DNA from: Solirubrobacteraceae bacterium
Lineage (GTDB): Bacteria; Actinomycetota; Thermoleophilia; Solirubrobacterales; Solirubrobacteraceae
Length of the DNA stretch: 64,000 nt
Direction: 5' to 3'
NCBI GenBank assembly: GCA_017882445.1
Contig: JADGPK010000004.1
Coordinates: 1-64,000 of the forward strand
A program made the translations under genes and the position numbers. The notes under the pieces are model-generated. The model was given only the letters and a program-made list of their open reading frames with translations. It did no database searches and had not been told where the DNA came from. Shown in pieces: positions 1-7,406 of the stretch; the stretch's first letter is position 1, and every line of letters starts with the position of its first letter.

Positions 1-58
1 GCAGCGCGCCGAGCAGGTGGAAGAAGAGCGCCAGCTGATAGCGGGTGAGCTCATCCAT
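1..58 (-). CDS. N-terminal start of a membrane protein (partial, runs off the left edge)
   Basis: Only the first 19 codons are in the window, reading leftwards from an ATG at 58. The peptide begins MDELTRYQLALFFHLLGAL, a short polar start followed by a hydrophobic stretch typical of the first helix of a small integral membrane protein. The FFHLLGAL pattern resembles predicted DUF2269-type membrane proteins, but 19 residues are too few for a family call. It is divergent from the NarK fragment that follows. Confidence 0.4.
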   Translation of the reverse strand, partial: MDELTRYQLALFFHLLGAL

Positions 59-120
59 GGGTCGCACCTTGGCGGATCCGTGATCGGCGCGCCTGCTCCC
101 CAGGTGTCGCGTGCCTTACG

Positions 121-405
121 ATGGCGGTCTGCCTGGGTCTGGGCACAGGGGCCGTCTTCAGGCTCGTGCCGGAGTGGTTCCCGGAGCAGCGTGGCGCGGT
201 GACCGGCGTGGTAGGGGCCGCCGCAGGCCTGGGTGGCTTCTTTCCGCCGCTGGTGATGGCAACCGTCAAGTCACAGACGGGGAGCTATACGCTCGGATTC
301 ATCCTGATGGCGGTCGTGGCGGTCCTCGCGCTTCTCGTCCTGGTGATGATCGAAAGGCCGACCGCACCAAGGGCCGAACGCCATAGGCAGCCAATCCCCG
401 GCTGA
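121..405 (+). pseudogene. C-terminal fragment of a NarK-type nitrate/nitrite MFS transporter
   Basis: The 94 residues match the end of NarK-family major facilitator transporters. They contain the signature region GAVFRLVPEWFP and the glycine-rich GLGGFFPP motif, followed by two hydrophobic helices. Full-length family members have about 400-480 residues and 12 helices; here only the last two to three remain. Upstream in the same frame there is a TGA at 46-48, and the sequence between it and 121 is neither hydrophobic nor NarK-like. The fragment therefore has no intact 5' part and is most likely a deletion remnant. The ATG at 121 is an internal methionine and not a convincing start. Confidence 0.65.
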
Positions 406-438
406 CCGGTGCATCGACCGCCGCCGTCCTACAAAGTT

Positions 439-768
439 CTACGAGCTACGGGACAACCTCGGATCCCGGCCTTGACGGGTCAGTTCAACGGTAATGCGCT
501 GCATGAGGCGCTCAACGCGCGCAGAGCCGAACGGCTCGGAACCGGGTCTGAGCGAGGACACCCGAACTCCTAGCGGCGGCACGTCTCTGACGCGTGTCGC
601 TGTCTGATCTGGAAGAAGTGTGACTGACTGGAGCATTGTGACCTCCGGATCGCCCTGCATTTGCAGCGAAACCTCGGAAGTCGCGTCGTGTTGCCCAGCA
701 AGACCGGACCGCACACCTATGCCCTCTGCCAAGGAGTCTAGCACAGAAAGGCCCGCCCGACGCGCCAT
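439..768 (-). CDS. Unassigned 109-residue ORF (doubtful gene)
   Basis: This is the only sizeable ORF in the roughly 380 bases between the NarK remnant and tRNA-Thr. The product has no signal peptide, membrane segment or motif I recognise, and no clear ribosome-binding site precedes the ATG. It may be a degenerated remnant, like the neighbouring transporter fragment, or simply non-coding. Apart from this ORF I see nothing in the interval. Confidence 0.2.
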   Translation of the reverse strand: MARRAGLSVLDSLAEGIGVRSGLAGQHDATSEVSLQMQGDPEVTMLQSVTLLPDQTATRVRDVPPLGVRVSSLRPGSEPFGSARVERLMQRITVELTRQGRDPRLSRSS

Positions 769-787
769 TTCGCTAATGTCAGAGCCA

Positions 788-860
788 AGCCGGAGAGGGG
801 TCTCGAACCCCTGACCTCCTGTTTACAAGACAGGTGCTCTACCAGCTGAGCTACTCCGGC
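788..860 (-). tRNA. tRNA-Thr (anticodon TGT)
   Basis: The minus strand folds as a 73-nt cloverleaf. The acceptor stem GCCGGAG pairs with CTCCGGC, the D-arm is GCTCAGCTGGTAGAGC, and the anticodon arm CTGTCTTGTAAACAG carries TGT. The T-arm is AGGGGTTCGAGACCCCT and the discriminator base is T. The 3' CCA is not encoded. Anticodon UGU reads ACA/ACG threonine codons. Confidence 0.95.
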
Positions 861-918
861 ACGATCGGCGGTCTCCGGTCAACTGTAACGGCGCGCCTGC
901 GGCCGGTGTACTCGGAGT

Positions 919-1701
919 ATGGATGAGGCGCCCGCACAGCAGCAGTCCGAGGAGGCCTTCGGGCAAGAGGACGGCGCGAGCGCCAACCTGGGCGACTTCC
1001 GCGAGCATGCCCTCTCCCGGGGCGTGAACCCAGTCATCTACCGGGTTCTTCGGACGGTGCTCGTGCCGTTCTTCCTCGTGTACTTCCGCATGCAGCGCAT
1101 AGGGCGCGAGCACCTTCCGCGCACCGGCCCGTTGCTGCTGGCCTCCAATCACCGGAGCTTCCTGGATCCGTTCGTGATCGGCACCCTCGTGCGCCGACCC
1201 GTCTACTACATGGCCAAGCGGGAGCTGTTCGACAAGCGCTGGCAGGGTTGGGTGCTCAATGCCCTCGGTGCCTTTCCTGTCGACCGCGGCGCCGGCGACG
1301 GCGACGCGATGGAGACCGCCCGCGCGATCCTCGCGCGCGGGGACTGCGTGGTGGTGTTTCCAGAGGGAACGCGCGTGCGGCCCGGCCCGCTCGGCGACCC
1401 GCGCTGCGGCGTTGGGCGCCTTGCGCTCGAAACGGGCGCGCCCGTGGCTCCGATCGCGGTGATCGGCACCGAGGATGTCCGCAACGGCTGGCGCATACGC
1501 CCGCGCAAGGTCCGTATCCGCGTCGGGCGCCCGCTGCTCTTCCCGACCGTCGAGCGTTGCTCCCCCCGCCTCGCCATGGGGGTCACTGAACGCATCTGGG
1601 CGTGCGTAGGGCTGCAATGGGACTGGCTCGGCGGGGTCAAGGCGCGTCGCAAAGCGCCCTACCGAGAGGCACCACCGCGCGAGATATCGCGCGCGGCCTG
1701 A
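919..1701 (+). CDS. plsC: 1-acyl-sn-glycerol-3-phosphate acyltransferase family protein (PlsC-like)
   Basis: Predicted membrane-associated acyltransferase that acylates lysophosphatidic acid in phospholipid and triacylglycerol synthesis. The 260-residue protein has the catalytic NHxxxxD motif (N77-H78...D83) and the substrate-binding FPEGTR motif at 147-152, in the spacing expected for the LPLAT/PlsC family. A hydrophobic stretch around residues 45-56 could anchor it. The start is the ATG at 919; no strong ribosome-binding site is visible. The polar N-terminal 30 residues are not part of the catalytic domain. Which lysophospholipid it uses cannot be told from sequence. Confidence 0.85.
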   Translation: MDEAPAQQQSEEAFGQEDGASANLGDFREHALSRGVNPVIYRVLRTVLVPFFLVYFRMQRIGREHLPRTGPLLLASNHRSFLDPFVIGTLVRRPVYYMAKRELFDKRWQGWVLNALGAFPVDRGAGDGDAMETARAILARGDCVVVFPEGTRVRPGPLGDPRCGVGRLALETGAPVAPIAVIGTEDVRNGWRIRPRKVRIRVGRPLLFPTVERCSPRLAMGVTERIWACVGLQWDWLGGVKARRKAPYREAPPREISRAA

Positions 1702-1722
1702 GTGCCGGCATCGGCACGGGGG

Positions 1723-1728
1723 TAGTGT
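1723..1728 (+). promoter_or_regulatory. -10 box (TAGTGT) for the ECF sigma gene, leaderless start
   Basis: TAGTGT lies exactly 7 nt before the GTG at 1736. That is the spacing expected when transcription starts at the first base of the start codon. It favours the GTG at 1736 over the out-of-frame ATG at 1732. No clear -35 element is visible. Confidence 0.4.
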
Positions 1729-1735
1729 GCAATGA

Positions 1736-2353
1736 GTGGCCGAGCAACTCAGTCAGAAGCCCAAGGCGCAACTCGACGCCGAGTTCTCGGATCTGTACCG
1801 CGCCCATCTGCGCGATGTCTACAGCTACGCCTACTACCGGGTCGGCGATCATCACGACGCCGAGGATCTGACCGAGCAGACCTTCCTGCAGGCCTACCGA
1901 CACTTCGAGCGCGCGCAGCGCGAATCGAACGGACGGCCGCTGCGCCCGTGGCTGATCCGGATCGCGCACAATCTCGCCGCCAACCTCTACCGCGACCGTG
2001 CCCGCAAGCCGGCCTCGCCGATCGACGAGACGACGGTGCTCGCCGCCCCGCACACCACCGAGCAGCTGGTCGAGGGCCGCGACGAGCTCAGCCGCGTGCT
2101 CGATGGGGTGCGCCTGCTGCCGGACGACCGGCGCGAGGCGCTGATCATGCGGTTCGCCCTCGGGATGGACAACCGCGAGATCGCCCGCGCCCTCGGCCGC
2201 AGCGACGGCGCCACCAAGGTTCTGATCCACCGTGCGATCAAGCAGCTGGAGGAGCTCGTGGGCGAACACGGCGGCAGCGAACGCAGCTCGCGCAACGGTC
2301 GGTCCGCCGCGGTTTCGCGCTCGGACTCCAAGGCGGGCGGGGCCGATGAGTGA
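1736..2353 (+). CDS. RNA polymerase sigma factor, ECF (sigma-70 family)
   Basis: A 205-residue extracytoplasmic-function sigma factor. The region-2 helices lie at about residues 15-90: LYRAHLRDVYSYAYYRVGD is the core contact and DAEDLTEQTF the DNA-melting segment. Region 4 lies at about 118-172, with a helix-turn-helix ending in IARALGRSDGATKVLIHRA. A serine-rich tail follows. The stop overlaps the start of the next gene by 8 bp, so the two are translationally coupled and the neighbour is the natural candidate for its controller. Its subgroup and regulon are unknown. Confidence 0.9.
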   Translation: MAEQLSQKPKAQLDAEFSDLYRAHLRDVYSYAYYRVGDHHDAEDLTEQTFLQAYRHFERAQRESNGRPLRPWLIRIAHNLAANLYRDRARKPASPIDETTVLAAPHTTEQLVEGRDELSRVLDGVRLLPDDRREALIMRFALGMDNREIARALGRSDGATKVLIHRAIKQLEELVGEHGGSERSSRNGRSAAVSRSDSKAGGADE

Positions 2354-2696
2354 AGCGGCGGCCAACTTCGAGGGGCTCCTGCGCGAAGCGCTCGCGCCCG
2401 TCGAGCCTCCCGCCGATCTCGTAAAGCGCCTCGAGGGCACGCTGATGAGCATCACCGAGATGGCCGCCGACGAGCTCGAGGCCTGGGAGCTCTCGGCCAT
2501 GCGCGATCCGCGCAATTGGGCTCGGCCCGCCGTTGCGCTGGTGGCCGGCGGCGTCGCCGGGGCTGCGCTCGTGCTCCTGCGTGCCCGCAGGCGGACCGGT
2601 CCCACTCAGACCGGGCTGGGCGAGGTGCGGGATGCAGCCGAGCGAGCCATCCGAGACCTGGGTCGTGACACGCGCAGGCTGCTCGGCGATCGCTGA
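2346..2696 (+). CDS. Small single-pass membrane protein, possible anti-sigma partner
   Basis: 116 residues from the ATG at 2346, overlapping the sigma-factor stop. An acidic cytoplasmic N-terminus (about 1-58) is followed by one hydrophobic segment at about 62-80 (VALVAGGVAGAALVLL), a basic RARRR stop-transfer run and a polar tail. The layout, sigma gene then coupled membrane protein, matches ECF sigma/anti-sigma pairs. However, there is no HxxxCxxC zinc-anti-sigma motif, so an anti-sigma role is inferred from context only. Confidence 0.7.
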   Translation: MSEAAANFEGLLREALAPVEPPADLVKRLEGTLMSITEMAADELEAWELSAMRDPRNWARPAVALVAGGVAGAALVLLRARRRTGPTQTGLGEVRDAAERAIRDLGRDTRRLLGDR

Positions 2697-2790
2697 GTTC
2701 GCTCAGCTGAGCGACGGGGTCCAGGGCGCCGCCCACCGGCACCCGGATCCGAGTCGCACACGTTCGTCGAGATAGGCTGCTGTCCCGGAC

Positions 2791-3669
2791 ATGGCCACCT
2801 GCTACCGCCACCCCTCCCGCGAGACCGGGGTCTCCTGTTCCAATTGCGGGCGGCCGATCTGCCCCGACTGCATGACCACCACGCGTGTCGGCATGCGCTG
2901 TCCCGATTGCGCCAGACAGCGCACCAAGGTCAAGCGCATGCGTGATATGGCCGCGGTTCCACAGGTCACCTACGCGCTCATCGCGATCAATGTCGTGGTC
3001 TTCCTGACGGAGGGCAGCGGGGCATTCTCGATCAGCGGCGGAGGCGGGCCATCGGGCACGGTCTTCAACGAAGGCGCACTGATCGGCAGCCTCCCCGGGG
3101 TTCCCGAACTGGGCGTGGCGCATGGCCAGTGGTGGCGGATCATCACCGGCGGTTTTCTGCACGAGAGCCTGCTGCACATCGGCTTCAACATGTACATCCT
3201 CTACATCCTCGGGCGGATGCTCGAGCCTGCCCTCGGGCGCTTGAAGTTCGGGGTGATCTATGGCGTGGCTCTGTTGACCGGATCGCTCGGGGCACTGCTC
3301 GTCTCCCCGCACGCCGTCACCGTTGGGGCCTCGGGCGCCGTGTTCGGGATCATGGGAGCGGCGGCCGTGGAGATGCGCGCCCGCAAGATCCCGGTGATGC
3401 AGAGCGGGATCGGCGGCCTGATCCTGATCAACCTCGTGATCAGCTTCACGCTGTCGGGCATCTCCTGGGGTGGACACGTCGGCGGCCTGATCGGAGGGGC
3501 GCTCGTAGCGTTCCTGCTCCAGCAGGGCGAGCAACGCCGAGCCCAGGCCCTCGCGTTCGCCGCGTGCGCGGTGATCGCCGCGGCTGCCGTGGCGGGCTCG
3601 ATCGCGTCCGCGAAAGCCAACGAAGCCGAAGCCCCGGGCGCGGCCTCGTCGACGGGCCCTGAACCGTAG
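2791..3669 (+). CDS. Rhomboid-family intramembrane serine protease with N-terminal zinc-binding domain
   Basis: 292 residues. Residues 1-45 hold a cysteine-rich B-box/zinc-ribbon-like module (C4, C16, C19, C24, C27, C37, C40). The rhomboid core follows, with WWR and HxxxN (H129, N133) motifs, the catalytic serine in GASGAVFG (S181) and the catalytic histidine in GGHVGG (H229). About six or seven helices are predicted, ending with an alanine-rich tail. It should cleave membrane-protein substrates within the bilayer, with the zinc module facing the cytoplasm. A TAGGCT box 12 nt before the ATG is a plausible -10 element. The substrate is unknown. Confidence 0.9.
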   Translation: MATCYRHPSRETGVSCSNCGRPICPDCMTTTRVGMRCPDCARQRTKVKRMRDMAAVPQVTYALIAINVVVFLTEGSGAFSISGGGGPSGTVFNEGALIGSLPGVPELGVAHGQWWRIITGGFLHESLLHIGFNMYILYILGRMLEPALGRLKFGVIYGVALLTGSLGALLVSPHAVTVGASGAVFGIMGAAAVEMRARKIPVMQSGIGGLILINLVISFTLSGISWGGHVGGLIGGALVAFLLQQGEQRRAQALAFAACAVIAAAAVAGSIASAKANEAEAPGAASSTGPEP

Positions 3670-3670
3670 G

Positions 3671-4579
3671 TCAGACGCCAGCAGCCTCCTCGACCGCGAG
3701 CGCCTCAGCCCCGGCGGGTGGCTCTGGAACGAGCTCCGGGTGCAGGATGTGCGCGAGCAGCTCGACGCCGTCGATCAGTCGCGGGCCGGGCCGGGAGAAG
3801 TAGGCCGAGGCGTTCACGGCGACGATCCTGCGCGCGCCGAGCGTGGCGAGCTGCGCGGCGAAGGAGAGCGCCTCGCCGTGCGCCCGCTGCGCGTCATAGC
3901 CGCAGGGCATCGCCACGACGATCTCCGGCTCGGCGGCCGCGACCGTCTCCCAGGAGACGCGCTCGGAACGCCCGCCGGGGGTCCCCAGCACGTCCGTTCC
4001 CCCGGCCAGCTCGATCAGCTCGGGGGTCCAGTGGCCCGCCGCATACACCGGGTCGAGCCACTCCAGCGCCGCCACGCGCGGCCGCGGCTGCTCGTGCAGC
4101 GCGAACCTCAAGCGGTCGATGCGAGCGTTGGCATGCTCGATCAACGCGACGCCGGCGCCGCGACGATCGGTCGCCTCGGCGAGCGTGCGCACGTCGCCGA
4201 GGGTCTCGCCGAGCGTCCTGGGGTCCAGCGCGATCACCCGCGGCCGGGACGCCAGCGTGTGCGCGAGCGCTGCCACCTCGTCGTAGGAGACAGCGCAGAC
4301 CGGGCAGAGGGCCTGGGTGACGATCAGGTCAGCTGCGAGCAGGGCGAGCGCCTCGCGGTCGAGCTCGTAGATCGCCTCGCCGCGCTCGGTGCGTTCGCGC
4401 ACCGCCCGGTCGATCTCGCCCGCGCTCAGTCCGCCTGGAAGCACGTCGCGGGTGACCTTCTGCAGGGCGCGGGCCGCGGCGGGGTGGTCGCACTCGTGCG
4501 TGACCGCGACGACCTCGGGGCCGAGGCCGAGCGCGAACAGCAGCTCGGTGGCATGGGGAACGAGGCTGACGATGCGCAC
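3671..4579 (-). CDS. Cobalamin-binding / BtuF-like periplasmic-binding-fold protein without signal peptide
   Basis: 302 residues of the helical-backbone metal-receptor fold used by BtuF and FhuD proteins. It opens MRIVSLVPHATELLFALGLG, followed by the typical ...VVAVTHECDHP and ...LIVTQALCPVCAV segments. The CPVC pair is common in this actinobacterial subgroup. There is no signal peptide or lipobox, and no ABC permease or ATPase gene adjoins it, so it may act in the cytoplasm or be misassigned as a transporter part. The GTG start at 4579 is supported by a TACAGT -10 box 6 nt upstream. It is divergent from the pterin dehydratase gene. Confidence 0.75.
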   Translation of the reverse strand: MRIVSLVPHATELLFALGLGPEVVAVTHECDHPAAARALQKVTRDVLPGGLSAGEIDRAVRERTERGEAIYELDREALALLAADLIVTQALCPVCAVSYDEVAALAHTLASRPRVIALDPRTLGETLGDVRTLAEATDRRGAGVALIEHANARIDRLRFALHEQPRPRVAALEWLDPVYAAGHWTPELIELAGGTDVLGTPGGRSERVSWETVAAAEPEIVVAMPCGYDAQRAHGEALSFAAQLATLGARRIVAVNASAYFSRPGPRLIDGVELLAHILHPELVPEPPAGAEALAVEEAAGV

Positions 4580-4585
4580 CCCCTG

Positions 4586-4616
4586 ACTGTATGCGCAGGG
4601 CCAAGAGAGCTAACCT
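4586..4616. promoter_or_regulatory. Divergent -10 boxes for the BtuF-like gene and phhB
   Basis: On the minus strand TACAGT (4591-4586) lies 6 nt before the GTG at 4579. On the plus strand TAACCT (4611-4616) lies 8 nt before the ATG at 4625. Both spacings fit transcription starting at or next to the start codon. The two genes are thus driven back to back from about 45 bp. Confidence 0.4.
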
Positions 4617-4624
4617 CGGCAGCG

Positions 4625-4909
4625 ATGGAGCCGCTCACCGACGCTGAGATCGAGCAGCGCCTCGCAGCCGCTGAGCGCTGGCAGCCGGGCGACGGTCGGT
4701 CGATCGTGCGCGAGCTGACGTTCCCCGACTTCGCCGGCGCGATCGCGTTCGTCAACCGCGTGGCCGAGCGCGCTGAGGGGGCCAACCATCACCCCGACAT
4801 CCTCGTGCACGGTTGGAACAAGGTCAGATTGACGCTCTCCACCCACTCAGCAGGTGGCCTCACCGACGCCGACTTCCAGTTGGCGAGCCAGATCGATCTC
4901 CTCGCCTGA
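4625..4909 (+). CDS. 4a-hydroxytetrahydrobiopterin dehydratase (pterin-4a-carbinolamine dehydratase)
   Basis: 94 residues, normal length for the PCD/DCoH family. It dehydrates 4a-hydroxytetrahydropterin during recycling of the cofactor of aromatic amino-acid hydroxylases; many bacterial homologues have other pterin-linked roles. The hallmark HHPD (H55, H56, P57, D58) is intact, followed by VHGWNKVRLTLSTH. A much longer in-frame ORF extends upstream, but it is antisense to the BtuF-like gene. The ATG at 4625 matches the family N-terminus and has a -10 box 8 nt upstream. No hydroxylase gene is nearby. Confidence 0.9.
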   Translation: MEPLTDAEIEQRLAAAERWQPGDGRSIVRELTFPDFAGAIAFVNRVAERAEGANHHPDILVHGWNKVRLTLSTHSAGGLTDADFQLASQIDLLA

Positions 4910-4973
4910 TCTCCGAACGCTCGGCCCCCGTTCCGACCATCGCCCTTGCTACCTTTGGAGGGTCGACAGCGCG

Positions 4974-5099
4974 ATGAACGACGACGAAGATCCTCCCCGA
5001 AGTAGCGTGGCCCCCAAGGGCCCTCTGCGCCACGGTCTGAACGGTCGGGAACTCGCCACGGGTCGCGGCCGCGCGTCGGGGATCGCCGGGCAGGCGTGA
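4974..5099 (+). CDS. Possible 41-codon leader ORF coupled to the CNNM/CBS gene
   Basis: An ATG at 4974 is preceded by GGAGG (about 12 nt upstream) and opens a 41-codon frame. Its TGA stop overlaps the GTG start of the next gene (GTGA). The product, rich in Gly, Arg and acidic residues at its start, resembles nothing I know. It may be a translated leader or chance. Confidence 0.25.
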   Translation: MNDDEDPPRSSVAPKGPLRHGLNGRELATGRGRASGIAGQA

Positions 5100-6418
5100 A
5101 CGGCCTCAAGCTCATCCTCACGGCGCTCCTGGTCGCCGTCAACGCATTCTTCGTGATCGCCGAGTACGCGCTCGTGCGCTCGCGCCGGGCACGGCTTGAA
5201 GTGATGCGCGACGAGGGGGCCAAAGGGGCCACGATCGCGCTCGAGCAGCTCGGAAACGTCAACGAGTACATCTCCGCGGTGCAGATCGGGGTCACGATGA
5301 CCTCGATAGGCATCGGAGCCCTGGGCGAGCCTGCGCTCGCGTCGATCCTCAAGGGCGCGCTCGGAAACACCATCAGCCACGGTGTGGCGGTCGCGGTCGC
5401 CGTGACGGTCGCCTTCGTGATCATCGCCTCCGCGCAGCTGGTCGCCGGCGAGATGGTCCCCAAGTTCTACGCCATCAACCGAGCGGAGGCCGTCGCCCGG
5501 CGCGTCGCACGCCCGCTGCGGGCCTTCAGCATCCTGTTCCGCCCGGTCATCGTCATGCTGACCGCCGTCGCGGACCGGATCCTGCGGCTGCTGGGAGTCG
5601 ACATGAGCCTCGAGCGGCGTGGAGGGTCCTCCGAGGAGCTCAAGCGTCTGATCGCCGAGTCGCACGAGGGCGGACACATCGATCCCGGCGAGGCGGGGAT
5701 GCTCACGGGCGTCTTCCACCTGCACGAGCAGGAGGCGCGCCAGGTGATGACGCCGGGTCCAGCCGTCGTCACGGTCGACATCTCTCAGGACGTGGAGACC
5801 GCGCTGCGGTTGTGCGTCTCGAGCGGCCACACGCGCCTGCTCGTCACCGAAGAGGAAGACCGCGACCGTGTGCGCGGCCTGGTGCACGTCTCAGAGCTTG
5901 TCCGTCAGCTGATGCAGGACGGAGCGCACTCGCCGCTCGAACCGATCGTTCACGACGCTCTGATCGTGCCCGAGACCAAGCCGCTGGACGACCTGCTGGC
6001 CGACCTGCAGCGTCAGCGCACCTCGATGGCGGTGGTCGTCGACGAGTACGGGCGCGTGGTGGGCGTCGTGACCGTCGAGGACATCATCGAGGAGGTCGTC
6101 GGGGAGATCGCCGACGAGACCGATCCGAGCACCGGTGAGGTGCGCAGGCTCGCCAACGGCGACTGGTTCGTCCGCGGACACGTCGCCATCACGGATCTGG
6201 CCGACTACGGCCTGGATCTGCCGGTGGACAGCGACGCCTACAACTCGGTCGGGGGGTTCGTGTTCGCCGAGCTCGGCCGGCTGCCGCGCAGGGGGGACAC
6301 GGTCAACGCGGACGGCTTCTCGATCAGGGTCGAGTCGGTGCGCGACAATCGGATCGAGGCGGTCCGCATCCGCGAACGGCGCCTCGTGCACCGCGAGAGC
6401 CGCGAACCCGACGCTTAA
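5096..6418 (+). CDS. CNNM/CorC-type membrane protein with CBS pair (hemolysin family)
   Basis: 440 residues. Residues 1-180 form the DUF21/CNNM transmembrane domain, with hydrophobic segments at about 3-22, 90-125 and 145-165. A CBS pair follows at about 205-325 (RQVMTPGPAVVTVD; VVDEYGRVVGVVTVEDIIEEVVGEI). A CorC/HlyC C-terminal domain lies at about 340-430. Relatives are implicated in Mg2+/Co2+ efflux or are called haemolysin-like; toxin activity should not be assumed. The GTG start at 5096 immediately precedes the first helix. Confidence 0.88.
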   Translation: MNGLKLILTALLVAVNAFFVIAEYALVRSRRARLEVMRDEGAKGATIALEQLGNVNEYISAVQIGVTMTSIGIGALGEPALASILKGALGNTISHGVAVAVAVTVAFVIIASAQLVAGEMVPKFYAINRAEAVARRVARPLRAFSILFRPVIVMLTAVADRILRLLGVDMSLERRGGSSEELKRLIAESHEGGHIDPGEAGMLTGVFHLHEQEARQVMTPGPAVVTVDISQDVETALRLCVSSGHTRLLVTEEEDRDRVRGLVHVSELVRQLMQDGAHSPLEPIVHDALIVPETKPLDDLLADLQRQRTSMAVVVDEYGRVVGVVTVEDIIEEVVGEIADETDPSTGEVRRLANGDWFVRGHVAITDLADYGLDLPVDSDAYNSVGGFVFAELGRLPRRGDTVNADGFSIRVESVRDNRIEAVRIRERRLVHRESREPDA

Positions 6419-6421
6419 ACA

Positions 6422-6451
6422 GGTCCGGCCCGCGGGGGGAGCGGACCGGAC
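6422..6451 (+). terminator. GC-rich hairpin after the CNNM/CBS gene
   Basis: GGTCCG at 6422-6427 can pair with CGGACC at 6442-6447; an alternative register pairs GTCCGG with CCGGAC. It begins 4 nt after the stop codon. There is no T-tract, so it is a weak or Rho-assisted terminator candidate. Confidence 0.4.
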
Positions 6452-6531
6452 CGTGTGCACTGGGAGGAGACAGGTGTGCGTTGCGACTTACATCGCACGA
6501 CCAAGTATCGCCATCTTGATGAACAGCAGGT

Positions 6532-6550
6532 AAAAGTCGCTTCAGGCGAC
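6532..6550 (-). terminator. Rho-independent terminator for the 3-hydroxyacyl-CoA dehydrogenase gene
   Basis: Read on the minus strand, GTCGC-CTGAA-GCGAC is followed directly by TTTT, about 20 nt past the stop codon. The stem is only 5 bp, but the position and T-run fit an intrinsic terminator. Confidence 0.5.
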
Positions 6551-6570
6551 ATAAATCTTGCGCCGCGCGG

Positions 6571-7365
6571 TCAGTAGGTGTGCAGCCCGCGCCCGCTCTT
6601 GCGTCCCAGCGCTCCTTCGGCGATCAGCTCTCCCAGCCGCGCCGGCACGGGCTCGCCGATCGTCTCGCCGATCGCGCTGGAGACATCGAGGCCGACGAGG
6701 TCGAGCACCGCGAGCGGACCGATCGGATGTCCGGCGCCTAGCTTCATGCAGGTGTCCACGTCGGCCGGGTCCATGCCCGTCTCTTCGACGAGGCGCACCG
6801 CGCTGAAGAGGTAGGGGAACAGCAGGCGGTTGACCACAAACCCCGGTATGTCGGGAACCTCTACCGGCGTCTTCTCGAAGCTCGCGCACAGCGCCTGTGC
6901 CCGCCGGCGTGTCTCGGCGCTCGCCGCGCGCGGGAAGATCAGCTCGATCAGCTTCATCTTCGTGACCGGGTTGAACACGTGCAGGCCGAGAAAGCGCTCC
7001 GGGCGTCCGCTGGCCTGCGCGAGCCTCTCCACCGAGAGCGAGGACGTCGTGCTCGCGAGGATCGCCTCGGCGTCGAGCAGCGCGTCCAGTTCGGCCAGCA
7101 GCCGCGCCTTGACGTCGTGATCCTCGACAACGGCCTCCACCACGAAGGTGGCCTCTGCCAGCGCCGCGGGGTCGGTCACGATCTGAACATGCTCCTGATC
7201 GACTTCTGCGCCCAGCCTGATGAGGGTCTTCTCGACCGTCGCCCGCGCCCGATCGGCGGAGCTCTCCGAGCGTGCGAGCAGCAGCACGGGACCGTGATGC
7301 GCAGCCGTTGCGGCCAGGCCGCAGGCGATCGCGCCACTTCCGGCCACTGCTAGGCGTTTGCTCAC
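6571..7365 (-). CDS. 3-hydroxyacyl-CoA dehydrogenase
   Basis: 264 residues from the GTG at 7365, preceded by AAGGAG. It should oxidise 3-hydroxyacyl-CoA (or reduce 3-ketoacyl-CoA) with NAD(H) in beta-oxidation or short-chain acyl-CoA metabolism. The catalytic His-Glu pair is present (H129 in GLHVFNPV; E141 in LIELIF), as are S108 (STTSS) and N179 (PGFVVNR). The Rossmann loop reads GSGAIACG, so the third glycine of GxGxxG is Ala, an oddity. It is shorter than the usual ~285 residues. It is divergent from a thiolase gene that would catalyse the next step, with a palindrome between the two. Confidence 0.88.
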   Translation of the reverse strand: MSKRLAVAGSGAIACGLAATAAHHGPVLLLARSESSADRARATVEKTLIRLGAEVDQEHVQIVTDPAALAEATFVVEAVVEDHDVKARLLAELDALLDAEAILASTTSSLSVERLAQASGRPERFLGLHVFNPVTKMKLIELIFPRAASAETRRRAQALCASFEKTPVEVPDIPGFVVNRLLFPYLFSAVRLVEETGMDPADVDTCMKLGAGHPIGPLAVLDLVGLDVSSAIGETIGEPVPARLGELIAEGALGRKSGRGLHTY

Positions 7366-7406
7366 TGGACTCCTTTGCCATCGAGGGGAACTTGACGACG
7401 TCCGCG

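Noticed and set aside
3740-4624. In-frame N-terminal extension of the pterin dehydratase to 389 residues
   Set aside because: The extension is antisense to the BtuF-like gene, has no domain, and the family protein is about 95 residues.
4910-5095. Metal-sensing riboswitch (yybP-ykoY or M-box) before the CNNM/CBS gene
   Set aside because: I could not find the conserved loop sequences of either class.
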